This document shows, in pieces, positions 25,973 to 35,299 of a stretch of 64,000 nt of DNA. The position numbers and the translations under genes were made by a program. The notes under the pieces were generated by a model. That model saw nothing but the letters and a program-made list of their open reading frames with translations, made no database searches and was not told the origin of the DNA. This DNA comes from Methanococcoides alaskense. GTDB taxonomy: Archaea > Halobacteriota > Methanosarcinia > Methanosarcinales > Methanosarcinaceae. Positions within the stretch are counted from its first letter, which is position 1. Each line of letters begins with the position of its first letter. Where the stretch lies: positions 1-64,000 of the forward strand of contig NZ_JAQFFK010000005.1 of NCBI RefSeq assembly GCF_027594145.1, given 5' to 3'.

Positions 25973-26593
25973 ATGATCGAAGAGGAAGTCAATGGGGATA
26001 TTGCAGGTGTTGGAACTCTCTATTACGAAGGACATGACAATCTTTATCTTAACATTACTAACAGATGCAGTGCAAACTGTATCTTTTGTATCCGTGATAT
26101 CTCGGATGGCATTTATGGATATGACCTTCGCCTTAAGAAAGAACCATCCATTGATGAGATCCTGGATAAACTCGGTTCTCTTGATCTTAATAAATACCGC
26201 GAGGTCGTTTTCACCGGTTTTGGTGAACCTACCATAAGGTTCGATGTTGTGCTTGAGGTGACTAACTGGCTAAAAGAGCGCGGTATGAAAGTGAGGCTCG
26301 ATACCAACGGTCATGCTCAATTACTTCATCCTGAAAGAAATGTTATCTCTGAGCTTAAGGAAGCCGGCCTTGATGAAGTTTCAGTAAGTCTTAATGCCGA
26401 ATCGAAAGAAATATATGACAAACTATGCCAGCCTGCTCTTAAAAATGCATATGAGGCAATGCTCGAGTTCACAAAAGAAGCAGTAAAAGCCGGAATAGAA
26501 TCTCGTATGACCGTAGTAGGGTTCAATGATGTCGATATTCTGAAATGTGAAAAGATAGCACATGATATGGGTGCCGCTTTTCACGTAAGATAA
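25973..26593 (+). CDS. TatD-associated-type radical SAM protein
   Basis: About 206 residues. The radical SAM cluster motif is NRCSANCIFCIR (Cys-x3-Cys-x2-Cys). The GFGEPTIR motif and LDTNGHAQLLHP match the short radical SAM family usually linked to TatD nucleases. A strong AAGGAGG lies nine bases before the ATG at 25973, so the longer frame from 25919 is not used. The protein is short for radical SAM enzymes and lacks a visible auxiliary cluster domain. The reaction is unknown. Confidence 0.85.
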   Translation: MIEEEVNGDIAGVGTLYYEGHDNLYLNITNRCSANCIFCIRDISDGIYGYDLRLKKEPSIDEILDKLGSLDLNKYREVVFTGFGEPTIRFDVVLEVTNWLKERGMKVRLDTNGHAQLLHPERNVISELKEAGLDEVSVSLNAESKEIYDKLCQPALKNAYEAMLEFTKEAVKAGIESRMTVVGFNDVDILKCEKIAHDMGAAFHVR

Positions 26594-26608
26594 TATCTTT
26601 TTTTAATT

Positions 26609-27232
26609 TCAGATATACTTGAAAAGGTCATCTCTTTTTTCTTCGTGGAGACGTTTTCTAAGAAGGCCTTTAAGGCTTTTTATATCTCCCTTTTTAGCAC
26701 TGGTGGGTGCAACGATATAGTTCCACTGTTTCCATGGTGCTGACAAACCGAACTTTTCAACGATAGCATCAAGCCTTTCATCATGTTCCACATCCTTTAT
26801 GCGGTCCATCTTGTTGACGGCTATGATGGTGTCGAATCCAAGCTCATTGAAAAAGTCGAATATCTCAATGTCGATAGGTATCTCATTCCGGCTTTCCCAG
26901 CGTTCAACTACATCGACGAATGAAACGGGATCAGCAACTATCACTGCGATCTTTATCCTGTCAGCATTTGTCTCTATGTAGCGGACGATCTGGTCTTTAA
27001 CAATGTCCTGCTTTCTGTCCTTTACACCGCTCATGAACCCAAAACCAGGCAGGTCTGTTATCAGCATATCGGAAAGAAGGATCTGTGTCGGTTTTAGTGT
27101 AACTCCAGGGCGTTTTCCCACCTTTACTTGCTTGCCGGTGAGCTCTCTTATTATGGAAGATTTACCAACGTTCGATCTTCCTGAGATGATTATCTCAAAT
27201 TTGACTTTATCTAGATTCTGCTCATATTTCAT
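26609..27232 (-). CDS. engB: EngB-family ribosome-assembly GTPase
   Basis: 207 residues. G1 is GRSNVGKSS, G3 is DLPGFGFMSG, and G4 is NKMDRI. It belongs to the EngB/YihA group that helps large-subunit ribosome maturation in bacteria; the archaeal members are assigned by similarity. It converges on the radical SAM gene with 15 bases between stops. It lies 69 bases downstream of the surface-protein gene 27301-28557 in the same direction. Confidence 0.93.
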   Translation of the reverse strand: MKYEQNLDKVKFEIIISGRSNVGKSSIIRELTGKQVKVGKRPGVTLKPTQILLSDMLITDLPGFGFMSGVKDRKQDIVKDQIVRYIETNADRIKIAVIVADPVSFVDVVERWESRNEIPIDIEIFDFFNELGFDTIIAVNKMDRIKDVEHDERLDAIVEKFGLSAPWKQWNYIVAPTSAKKGDIKSLKGLLRKRLHEEKRDDLFKYI

Positions 27233-27300
27233 GTCATGCTCCCGCTGTCCAAACTCCTGAAAGGGCTAAATAGGTTTCGTTCAGTAAATTCCAATATCTA

Positions 27301-28557
27301 TCAGAATGATAGGGCTTCGTTGATTATTTCCAGTGTGGTGTCCACAAGGTCTCTGACCGATCTGATATTTCCATACCTGGGTATATCAGCTTCTACTATC
27401 CTATCTTTAGAATTGCTATTGGAAGTGTTCATCTGAGCCCTTGTATCGTCATCATACTCTTCGATGAAGTCTAATTCTCCATTTTCAAAGACATCATTAA
27501 GATAATATCTATTTGTTCTTACTGTGCCGGAATAACCCTTTGCATCAGTAAATTCAATGACTGCTGAAGGCACGATCATATAGGCATGGATCGAGTTCAT
27601 GTGGACGCTGTATGATAAAATAGTGGTGTTCTCCGGGAAAAGCACAAGGTTTGCCGAGGTCTTGCCTTCAATAAATTTGGAATCGGTGATCATCTCATCG
27701 TGAGCTCTGATATGCGCTGCCCTATCGCCTTCGTTCTTGACATTCACTGTAAAGTCGAGTGCTTCCGGATCAGTTTCATTTATTTTAATGGTCTTTGTAG
27801 CGTTGATGTAAGGGCCATGAACTATCAGGTTGGTCGAATTGCTGTATTGGAAATAGGTGATCCCTTTATTGACAAACCGTATCTCTGTGGGAGGTATGGT
27901 ATAATTTCCCGGATACAAGGCTTTTACCGAATACTGGATCACTTCCTTTGAGTAGGGGCTAAGGTCCGTAATATGGATATCTTCTATTTCCGGGTCAAGG
28001 ATAAGGTTTTCTGGAAGGGTTTCATTGATAGAGATATCTTCTATATTGCTACCTCTAAGGTTGTGTAACTGAATGGTGATGTATGCACGCTCATCAATAT
28101 TTGCATTCTTTAATTTTGTCTTCGAGACCTGAAGCGTTTTGTTGACCCAGCTATCAGCTTCGGTTTCTGTGACATTGAAAATTGAAACCCCTATTTTCGC
28201 ATAAGAGATAGGTATGTCATCCCCGGTCACTACTTCCAGAGCAGTTATGTTCAACCTTCCCTCGATTATCTTGCTGTCAGGTAGATCACTATTATTTATC
28301 GAGAGCATAGCATTCCATTCTTCTGAACTTTCAGAAAGGATCGTGAGCATAACATAGTCTGTATCAATATCAAATGGCTTTGCCTTTGAAAAATCATGTG
28401 CTGTTATCAATGATCCATTTACATCGATACTGTCGCCCCAGTATAGTGTATAGTTAATACATTCTTCCCAGTCCCCATTCTCCTCTGCTGCTATGGGCGC
28501 ATTCGCTAAGGCCAGGATAAATATAGCTAGTATAATGCAAATGTATGCTTTCATCAT
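27301..28557 (-). CDS. secreted COG1361-type S-layer-related protein without C-terminal anchor
   Basis: 418 residues. The signal peptide (MMKAYICIILAIFILALANA) precedes NYTLYWGDSIDVNGSLIT, a match to the start of the neighbouring larger protein (STLHWGDTMTSGEGSDRYII). Repeated beta-sandwich domains carry many N-glycosylation sequons (NIT, NVT, NES). No PGF-CTERM or C-terminal helix is visible, so the protein may be bound by its partner. It follows the longer paralogue after nine bases, forming a minus-strand operon. Confidence 0.75.
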   Translation of the reverse strand: MMKAYICIILAIFILALANAPIAAEENGDWEECINYTLYWGDSIDVNGSLITAHDFSKAKPFDIDTDYVMLTILSESSEEWNAMLSINNSDLPDSKIIEGRLNITALEVVTGDDIPISYAKIGVSIFNVTETEADSWVNKTLQVSKTKLKNANIDERAYITIQLHNLRGSNIEDISINETLPENLILDPEIEDIHITDLSPYSKEVIQYSVKALYPGNYTIPPTEIRFVNKGITYFQYSNSTNLIVHGPYINATKTIKINETDPEALDFTVNVKNEGDRAAHIRAHDEMITDSKFIEGKTSANLVLFPENTTILSYSVHMNSIHAYMIVPSAVIEFTDAKGYSGTVRTNRYYLNDVFENGELDFIEEYDDDTRAQMNTSNSNSKDRIVEADIPRYGNIRSVRDLVDTTLEIINEALSF

Positions 28558-28566
28558 ATGACCCTT

Positions 28567-30210
28567 TTAATTTTTCCTTCTCAGCAGGTATACGCCTGCA
28601 ATACTGGCGATAGCGAAAAGGAAACCAAATCCGGGTTGAACCTTTTCTTCACTTGTTTGTTCCAGGTTGGCTCCATCATTTCCAGAAGCTGAATGCGAAG
28701 CTGCCCAAGTGTCTGAACTATCTGTATTATCTGATGTGCCTGAAGTTTCAGTATCTACTGTTTCAGGTGGGATCTCTACTTTTATGCTGGGCATGTTCGA
28801 TATCTTTTCACCTTTGAAACCTTCCATATCGATGAACGTTGCAGTTGCAGGAGGAATTTTAAATATGCCAAGCTCGTTCATTTTCAAGATATATGTATAA
28901 CTACTGGATTGATCTTTACCAAGAACCATGTCGAGGATCGTATCCCCACTAATGAATGTTGTACCTTCCGGGAACTGGGTTGAAATGACCCTAGTACTGG
29001 CGTCCCTGTTACCTTCATTCTTCGTCGTAACTGTTACCTTCACTTCATTTTTGGGCTGTATGATCGACTTATCCAATGTCTGGGTTATTACGATATCCGG
29101 TCCATTGATGGTTACCTGCGGGCCATTTGACTCGTAGGTATACTCTTTGTCATTGGAAGCTACAAACGATGCAGTTGCTTTAGGGGCGGTAAACGTACCT
29201 CCTTTAAGTGGTTTCAATGAATATGAAAATACTTCTTTTGTTTCGCCTGGTGCGAATGAGAGGGTCTTTTCAAGGGTTATACTATCTTTCAATTCAACAC
29301 CCTCGATCATGTAATCCCTTATGGTGACTGAATTAACATTGTAGTTACCCGAATTGCGGACAGATACAAGAACGTGTGCAGTTTCATCCATGTAGATCTC
29401 TTTTGTCATGGATTTTGTAAGTATGAATTCTACCTTCGGCTCAATTGTAATGGTCTTTGATTCGCTGTCCTCATACAGATCGTTGTTGATGTCTTTGGCT
29501 TCAACGATGGCATTTATGTCAATTTTAGTTTTATCCCATGGATGAGGTACTTTAAATTTGACCGTTATGGGTTCAGCCACCTCGTTCTTTTCAAGACTAT
29601 AAATGTCGTGTTTGAGCTTTCCATCCACGATCTCCAGTCCCTCTGGCTCGATATTGAGTTCAATATTCTTGCCTTGTGCGGCTCCTGTGTTCTTTACGGA
29701 AAATGTCGCAGTGATCATCTGGTGTGAACTCATGGTCTTCGGATCGTATGTGTCCTTGTCTGTACTGATCGTAATATCAAATTCCGGCAATCCTCTTCTG
29801 TATATCTCTATCACGGCGGTAGGATCTTCCATATTGCCGGTCCATTCATCAATGTTCACTGTTACTGCCTTTGCATAGACCTTTATGTCCTGTCCATCTG
29901 CCTCATCCCTGTACTCAAGGCTCTGACCGACATGTATGAAACTGAAATCTTTAATTTCATTGTTCCTTGTCACTGAAATATGTACATATCCATCTTTGGT
30001 GAAATCTTCCGCTTTTATTATGTACCTATCACTACCTTCCCCTGAAGTCATCGTATCTCCCCAGTGTAATGTGGAAGTGGCAGTTGATTCCCATTCAACA
30101 TCCTCGATAGAGTATGCAGACGCGGTTATTGGGAGCAAGCAAAGGAATATCAATAGTGCAGAGATAACGAGTATTGATATTGAGTGTGGAGATACAGCTT
30201 TCCGGAGCAT
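28567..30210 (-). CDS. PGF-CTERM S-layer-related surface protein (COG1361 type)
   Basis: 547 residues. Signal peptide to about residue 32, an N-terminal domain shared with the downstream paralogue, and three or more CARDB/DUF11-like beta-sandwiches (for example TFSVKNTGAAQGKNIELNIE, VSVRNSGNYNVNSVTI, VTTKNEGNRDAST). A Ser/Thr/Asp-rich stalk follows, then QPGFGFLFAIASIAGVYLLR, a clear PGF-CTERM archaeosortase signal. It is probably glycosylated and anchored to lipid at the cell surface. First gene of the two-gene unit. Confidence 0.85.
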   Translation of the reverse strand: MLRKAVSPHSISILVISALLIFLCLLPITASAYSIEDVEWESTATSTLHWGDTMTSGEGSDRYIIKAEDFTKDGYVHISVTRNNEIKDFSFIHVGQSLEYRDEADGQDIKVYAKAVTVNIDEWTGNMEDPTAVIEIYRRGLPEFDITISTDKDTYDPKTMSSHQMITATFSVKNTGAAQGKNIELNIEPEGLEIVDGKLKHDIYSLEKNEVAEPITVKFKVPHPWDKTKIDINAIVEAKDINNDLYEDSESKTITIEPKVEFILTKSMTKEIYMDETAHVLVSVRNSGNYNVNSVTIRDYMIEGVELKDSITLEKTLSFAPGETKEVFSYSLKPLKGGTFTAPKATASFVASNDKEYTYESNGPQVTINGPDIVITQTLDKSIIQPKNEVKVTVTTKNEGNRDASTRVISTQFPEGTTFISGDTILDMVLGKDQSSSYTYILKMNELGIFKIPPATATFIDMEGFKGEKISNMPSIKVEIPPETVDTETSGTSDNTDSSDTWAASHSASGNDGANLEQTSEEKVQPGFGFLFAIASIAGVYLLRRKN

Positions 30211-30376
30211 AGGATACCTTCTTTGAATTGTTGATCTTGATCAGGGTATATTTATAATCTTATCATATGACTTCTGATCAACTTTTAAACTGATCTAATA
30301 TTTTCATGTATTATATTTATGTATTTATTACTTGGTATTATATATTATTGTATTTTATTTAACTTTATAGTTTAAA

Positions 30377-30506
30377 GGCTCTGTAGAAATCCTCAATATT
30401 CGGACAATAATCAAATAAAAATATTGTTGGATGTGTTGCACAATATTGGATTATAATCTCAATTCCAGTATGGGGGTGTTGGGTTTGATGAGTTTTCTAC
30501 AGAGCC
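30377..30506. mobile_element. 130-bp MITE with GGCTCTGTAGAAA inverted ends
   Basis: The ends are exact inverted repeats, GGCTCTGTAGAAA and TTTCTACAGAGCC. There is no coding capacity. The inside is AT-rich with GGATGTGTTGCACAATATTG. The reverse complement aligns along its length with 54584-54714, which proves a dispersed family. Flanking AAA on both sides may be part of a target duplication. Confidence 0.8.
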
Positions 30507-30585
30507 AAACAAAACACAATCATCCTCTTTGTGTTTTCAATGATACGGAATACTCAGGGGATAATCCTTTTTAAAATTTTATGTG

Positions 30586-30619
30586 AAAATCAAATGGAAA
30601 ATAGGTTTTCTACAGGGCC
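30586..30619. repeat. single terminus of a related element
   Basis: TTTTCTACAGGGCC ends this stretch. Its reverse complement matches 55778-55812 (GGCTCTGTAAAAAACC followed by TATTTTC and ATTTT), so the two are ends of the same larger element, distinct inside from the 130-bp MITE. Confidence 0.6.
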
Positions 30620-30940
30620 GATTTTTTATTAGTTGATTAGGAGAAAGTGGGAATGATGGTAAATATACACTATAGAATATTGTCATAGTTTTGTTTTTAG
30701 TTCAAAATGTATTGTCCCCCACATGGGCATTGAGTGTGAAAGGCTTGTCTTTTTTAGCATTCTGTTTCATGTATATAAAGTACCTTTCGAAAATCCCATC
30801 TTCTTCCATCTTCGTCTCTTGGAATTTCTACCGAATCAGAAAATAAGAATATCAGAGCTTGAAATAATCCATTACATAGCAAATATTTTGCATATATTTA
30901 TATAATTGTTTTAGATATTACACTTATAACTTTTTGCAAG

Positions 30941-31597
30941 GTGATATCCATCATAGAAATAATCAAAGCTTTTTTTCTAGGAATTACAGTGGCAATATCT
31001 GCTGCTCTCATCCCTGGCCCTATGATGTTTGCAACGATTGGCATATCCCTTAAGAAAGGTTGTAGAGCAGGAGAATCAGTATTCATTGGGCATGCCCTGG
31101 TCGAATTGACAATATTTCTGCTCATCTTAGTAGGAGTTTCATCCTCCATCAGTGAAACCATGATGTTATATCTGACCATAATAGGTGGCTTGATGATGGT
31201 ACTTTTGGGAGTGATGCTAATAAAAAGTGCAAAAGAAGTTTCTACAATGGATATTTTAGCATCAGAAAGTAGATTGAACCTCTCTTTTAATCCAATATAT
31301 GCTGGGATTTTAACTTCTGCATTGAACCCTTATTTTGTTATCTGGTGGTTAGCAGCAGGTACTGCGATTATCCTGCATGAATATATGATAAGTATCTTTG
31401 CAGTGGTTGCATTTATCGTTGGTCACTGGATAGCAGATCTCGGGTTTATTGTAGCTGTCTCATCCTCCTCTTCAAAGGGAAAGGAGCTGATATCACAGAG
31501 TACATACAAAAATATGTTGTACTTCTGTGGGGGATTACTGATGATCTTTGGACTGTGGTTCCTAATCAATTATAATAATTTTTCTGCAATGGTTTGA
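30941..31597 (+). CDS. LysE/RhtB-family exporter
   Basis: 218 residues with six hydrophobic segments. ISAALIPGPMMFATIGISLK carries the conserved GPx(M/N) motif of LysE-type amino-acid exporters near the N-terminus, and TSALNPYFVIWW is the family's second motif. It likely exports amino acids or related small solutes. No ATG is near. GTG at 30941 lies inside an AGGTGAT that would itself be a ribosome-binding site, so initiation could instead be at a nearby non-standard codon. Confidence 0.85.
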   Translation: MISIIEIIKAFFLGITVAISAALIPGPMMFATIGISLKKGCRAGESVFIGHALVELTIFLLILVGVSSSISETMMLYLTIIGGLMMVLLGVMLIKSAKEVSTMDILASESRLNLSFNPIYAGILTSALNPYFVIWWLAAGTAIILHEYMISIFAVVAFIVGHWIADLGFIVAVSSSSSKGKELISQSTYKNMLYFCGGLLMIFGLWFLINYNNFSAMV

Positions 31598-32040
31598 ATT
31601 GGTTTAAATTATTTGAGATAGTGTCGTTTCATATTCGAATGGGTTGTGCAAATTAGCTACAATACCTCGTTGCCATATTTTTCTTTGTATATTCCTTAAT
31701 CTATAACCTCATCGGTTAACTTATATACTAACTGTTAAGGTATGTTGGACCACTAAACAAAAGGTTCGAATCTCTCCTCCCACATAGAAAGTTGCTGAAA
31801 GCTGGTCTGAATCGGGCTAAAAGAGGCGGGAAGGATTTTGAGAAAGGAGGAAGCGATCCTCAATTTTTTATTGGGATGAAGGATCTAGGGATGTATTGGG
31901 GACGGCTTATGGGAGAAAGTGGGGACAAGAAGGGTGGTTAGAAGTAGGTGTAGGAGCATGCAACGAGGCATGACTGAATGAACGTGAATGTGGTTGATGA
32001 TCGTTAAAATGAATATATGAATTTTGGAAAGGTGAAAAAG
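31598..32040. other. gene-poor region with tRNA T-arm-like fragment
   Basis: About 440 bases without a gene. TTATATA at about 31720 is a promoter-like sequence. At 31765-31786 the sequence GGTTCGAATCTCTCCTCCC looks like the T arm and 3' acceptor strand of a tRNA, but no 5' part folds with it. It is probably a fragment or chance. Confidence 0.35.
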
Positions 32041-32523
32041 ATGTCTGTGGATAACGAATTTCTAGAATATAAAGAAGATATAATGAAACTGTTGGAATAT
32101 TTTGAATGTCCAGATGGATGTGAGAAGTGCAAAAATATGGGTGAGAAGAACGGTGTCACGGTGGACATGTTCCCATTATGGATTCAGAATAAAGAGTATT
32201 CTGATAAAATAGCAATAGCCCCTTGTGATAAGGGTGTAGATATTGTGAAGGCTCTTGCAGAACAGAAGAAATCATTGTTTGCTCATATTGTTGATGCTGG
32301 ACAAATGGATGAGCAAGAGGCTGTAGGATTGTATGCGTCTTTACTTAGCAATGTTGAATTGTTGGAGGAACAAAATAAGACATTTACTGGAACAGAAGAA
32401 GGCTGTGGCAATTTGATAATTGATATAAAGGATGTCTTTCTGCTTTTGTCATATATGAGTTATGATGAGGACAATCCAGAAGAATCCCATAAATATTTTA
32501 ATAAGGGTTTAGGCTTGAACTAA
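32041..32523 (+). CDS. hypothetical protein with Cys-rich N-terminus
   Basis: About 160 residues. ECPDGCEKCKNMG near residue 25 is a tight Cys cluster that could bind zinc or an iron-sulfur cluster. The rest is helical and acidic (ILVEL-type helices such as AVGLYASLLSNVELLEEQ). The ATG at 32041 follows GGAAAGGTGA, so the longer frame from 32017 is not used. No family is recognised. It is an orphan flanked on both sides by long gene-poor stretches. Confidence 0.55.
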   Translation: MSVDNEFLEYKEDIMKLLEYFECPDGCEKCKNMGEKNGVTVDMFPLWIQNKEYSDKIAIAPCDKGVDIVKALAEQKKSLFAHIVDAGQMDEQEAVGLYASLLSNVELLEEQNKTFTGTEEGCGNLIIDIKDVFLLLSYMSYDEDNPEESHKYFNKGLGLN

Positions 32524-32913
32524 TCCTCGCATAGAAAGTTGGGGTATAAGGGGGATTGAGAAAAGGCAATTCCTTAAACTTTCTAATGATAAATTACTAG
32601 TAAAGGATCGTTTACTTATCTGTATTTTAAGGAAGTATTGCCAAGATCTCTCCTTAAGTCTCCGATTAGAAAATATAGATAACTAAGAAAAATGTAACTT
32701 ATTTAATAAAATTATAAGTTTGCAAATTTATGTGATCATGGAGGTTCAAATCTCATCCCTCGCGCAATACTTCAGGGATATAGTTAAGTTGAGAAAACCG
32801 AACTCCCATCGTTTTTTGGGTTGGTTCGCGATGACCAATACAATTTTAAAAATAATATGAATTTTGAATAATCCAATAATATTTTTATAATAAACAGTCC
32901 TTTAGATAGTCAC
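32524..32913. other. intergenic region, no gene seen
   Basis: About 390 bases. GGTTCAAATCTCATCCC at 32744-32760 again resembles a tRNA T arm without a partner. AACCGAACTCCCATCGTTTTTTGGGTTGGTT at 32796-32826 could form a weak stem. Upstream of the 32914 gene the sequence is AT-rich. Confidence 0.35.
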
Positions 32914-34422
32914 ATGGAACATAGCTGTGAAATATGTGGGACTAAACTTATTTTTGATCCCCCTGACCTTAAATGTCCAGAATGTGACAACATGTGTTTG
33001 TTATCAAAAAAAGATGCTTTACAAATTTGGTCAAAACAAAACACATGGTTTTCAGAAAAATTTAACGAAATTATTTCTGAATCTAACAAGAAAGAACTTA
33101 TTTCGTGGTTACTTGAAGAAAGAGAAATTTTAGCGTCTGATTTTATTACAAATACTCCATCTTTAAAGTTGGGTAATTTTTTAGCAACGAGTCTTCTAAT
33201 TAAAGCTGTCTTTGAAAAGTATGATACAGTTGGAACAGTGTCTCCAAATGCAGATTCTGTCGAGAAGTTAATTGATTATTTTGGTTTTTTTGTAGGCGTA
33301 CAAGCAAGAGAAGATTTGCTAAAAGATGAATTCGCCTATTATGTTGCAAAAGAACCTTTTGACATAAAAACAATTGATGAATCAAAGTTGATGTCGAATT
33401 TCAAATTTATTTATAATCAACAGTGGAGAGGCATTGTCCAGACATTTGAAGACAATCTTATTTTAACAGAGGACTCAGCTAAATCGTATGTAGATACGCA
33501 TAGAAAAGAGTATGATGATATAATAGCCAATCCATCTCCAAAGAAGCATTCATCTATGGAGCAAACAATTCAAGACCTTTATCCTACTTTTAAGTCTTTC
33601 AAAGTTGGACTGACAAAAAATGCAATTTTTGCACGTTTTTTTGATCTTACTTATTTAGAAGAGAAACAAATATCTCCAGAGACTCTTAATAAGATCATTA
33701 ATGAATTCGTTCCAAAAAAACCAAATTCAATAGCTCTAACAAACGTGCCATCTAAACTTTTCTTAAAATTCATTCGACGTAAACTAAAAGAATTAGATAA
33801 ACATGAGGCTTACAACGCATTGGTTTTTAGTAAAGGAAATAAAGATATTTTTCCATTTTGTGTTGAACTTGATGGATTCGTCTGGGTATCTACCAATTTT
33901 TTAGTTTTAATGAATACTTTTTACATTCCTTTTTTCCATAAAAAATTATATAATAAAGAGACTCTAAAGCATTCTACGATTTTTGAGAATCGAGATGTGC
34001 CAGATAAATTGAGAATAAATGGCTTCAAAGTAAAACAAAATGTTAAGGATCGAAAAAAAAACCCAAGTTTACAAATCGACTCAATTGCATGGAAAAATGA
34101 AGTACTCTACGTAATTGAAACAAAAATATGGGATATAGGTTGTGTTTTTGAAAGTAAAAAAACACATCATAACAGATCAAGAGATTTGTGTGGAATTGTT
34201 GACGGAATAAAATACACAAGTGGAAAACCTACACAAATTCCTAGTTTAATTAAAAAGATCGATTTTGTTAATACTAATATTGAAAGTCTTTGTCCAGACT
34301 ATGAAATAATAAACGAAATTAAGGGCTTAATTATTACAAAAAGTTACCCGCCCATAGATTCGTATAAGGGAGTTATTATAATGGGTTTTAATGATATAGG
34401 CTACTTGGATGCAAATGTATGA
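32914..34422 (+). CDS. zinc-ribbon protein with C-terminal PD-(D/E)xK nuclease-like motif
   Basis: 502 residues. The N-terminus has CEICGTKLIF and LKCPECDNMC, a zinc ribbon. A helical middle of about 330 residues follows. Near residues 385-405, LQIDSIAWKNEVLYVIETKI has the Asp...Glu-x-Lys spacing of PD-(D/E)xK nucleases, followed by SRDLCGIVDGIKY. The gene is visibly richer in A and T than its neighbours and Lys/Asn-heavy, which points to recent acquisition. It could be a solitary defence or DNA-processing nuclease. No partner gene is adjacent and the family is not recognised. Confidence 0.6.
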   Translation: MEHSCEICGTKLIFDPPDLKCPECDNMCLLSKKDALQIWSKQNTWFSEKFNEIISESNKKELISWLLEEREILASDFITNTPSLKLGNFLATSLLIKAVFEKYDTVGTVSPNADSVEKLIDYFGFFVGVQAREDLLKDEFAYYVAKEPFDIKTIDESKLMSNFKFIYNQQWRGIVQTFEDNLILTEDSAKSYVDTHRKEYDDIIANPSPKKHSSMEQTIQDLYPTFKSFKVGLTKNAIFARFFDLTYLEEKQISPETLNKIINEFVPKKPNSIALTNVPSKLFLKFIRRKLKELDKHEAYNALVFSKGNKDIFPFCVELDGFVWVSTNFLVLMNTFYIPFFHKKLYNKETLKHSTIFENRDVPDKLRINGFKVKQNVKDRKKNPSLQIDSIAWKNEVLYVIETKIWDIGCVFESKKTHHNRSRDLCGIVDGIKYTSGKPTQIPSLIKKIDFVNTNIESLCPDYEIINEIKGLIITKSYPPIDSYKGVIIMGFNDIGYLDANV

Positions 34423-34648
34423 TAATTATTGATAAATCACTTTTTTCAATTGCACTCCCCATCCTTCTAACCTCTCCTTCACATGAACATTCAATGTAAA
34501 CGGTCTATCACACATAGCATTCTGTTCTTGCTCCAGTAGGTCTAAGCCTTAATGCAAAGCTTTCAACTTTCAAAAACTTCACGATAGTGAATAGCTATAT
34601 AAGATACGACAAACTATAAGTCATTGTGAAGTGTCCGAAGGTATTATC

Positions 34649-34978
34649 ATGAAAATGGAGACTCCTTGTCAGACAATAGTATGGGATGTCCTTCCTGCGA
34701 TACGTGCAGCGCTTGCGGTTGAGCTTGTGAATAATGGTATTGCTCAAAAGGAAGTTGCAAGGCTATTTGGTATGGCGCCTTCCGCTGTTTCTCAGTACCT
34801 GACCAAAAAAAGAGGTTATCGTATCGAATTCGATGATGATATACAAGAGGAGATATCCCGTCTGGCTGTTGAGATACAGGAAGGCAAGATCGAGAACGTT
34901 TCTGCAAAGATATGTGATATATGCAGAAATCTGAGGACCGGGGAAGATGCCTGTCCTGTGGGACCTACTGAATTATAA
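34649..34978 (+). CDS. helix-turn-helix regulator with C-terminal Cys motif (COG2522 type)
   Basis: About 109 residues. The HTH is ELVNNGIAQKEVARLFGMAP followed by SAVSQYLTKKRGYR. A C-terminal motif ICDICRNLRTGEDACPVG has three cysteines plus one upstream, suited to bind an iron-sulfur cluster or zinc. A TATA box (CTATATAAG) lies near 34592. It is upstream of the IscS/IscU genes in the same direction, so an Fe-S or sulfur-responsive role is plausible. GTG at 34631 is an alternative start. Confidence 0.75.
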   Translation: MKMETPCQTIVWDVLPAIRAALAVELVNNGIAQKEVARLFGMAPSAVSQYLTKKRGYRIEFDDDIQEEISRLAVEIQEGKIENVSAKICDICRNLRTGEDACPVGPTEL

Positions 34979-35006
34979 ATATCTCGCATTTTATTTGATC
35001 ATTTTG

Positions 35007-35111
35007 TCCTACTGTTTTGGTCTTTCCAGAATGGGTCCGACCTTTGGTGGTATGTTGGAGTCCGGTGTAAAAGCTGCAAAGATCGCTGAAGCTATTGTGA
35101 AATCCGTATAA
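35007..35111 (+). pseudogene. 3' remnant of a Thi4-type thiazole synthase gene
   Basis: A frame without start reads FGLSRMGPTFGGMLESGVKA and continues to AEAIVKSV and TAA. RMGPTFG-M-x-SG-KAA is the conserved C-terminus of archaeal Thi4/ribose-1,5-bisphosphate-derived thiazole synthases. Only about 35 codons remain, so the gene was deleted except for its tail. Confidence 0.7.
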
Positions 35112-35299
35112 TATTTGTTAATACAGGTAGTTTATCTGCCTGTTCTTCTTTTGATGGCAGATAGTTAACGATTTATACCGTTGCCGATATAACTTTGTAT
35201 ATATCACCGATATCTGCCCTAAATTGCCTTTATCAATACATTTATTTAGGCAGGTCAGTTAATATCTTATTCCATTTAATTTAAGGAGTGTATTGCCAG

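Larger units (their letters stand above)
30211..30940. other. intergenic region with mobile-element debris
   Basis: About 730 bases without a gene. It holds the divergent promoter of the surface protein, a complete 130-bp MITE (30377-30506), and a second partial terminus (30586-30619). Short AT-rich frames on the right carry no recognisable motif. Confidence 0.7.

Noticed and set aside
28667-30226. Several plus-strand frames opposite the surface-protein gene
   Set aside because: They are antisense shadows of a clearly coding minus-strand gene.
31734-31787. A possible tRNA gene with GGTTCGAATCTCTCC
   Set aside because: The T-loop sequence is good, but the T stem pairs badly and no acceptor 5' strand, D arm or anticodon arm folds with it.
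32740-32775. A second tRNA-like T arm (GGTTCAAATC)
   Set aside because: Same reasons: no cloverleaf can be drawn.
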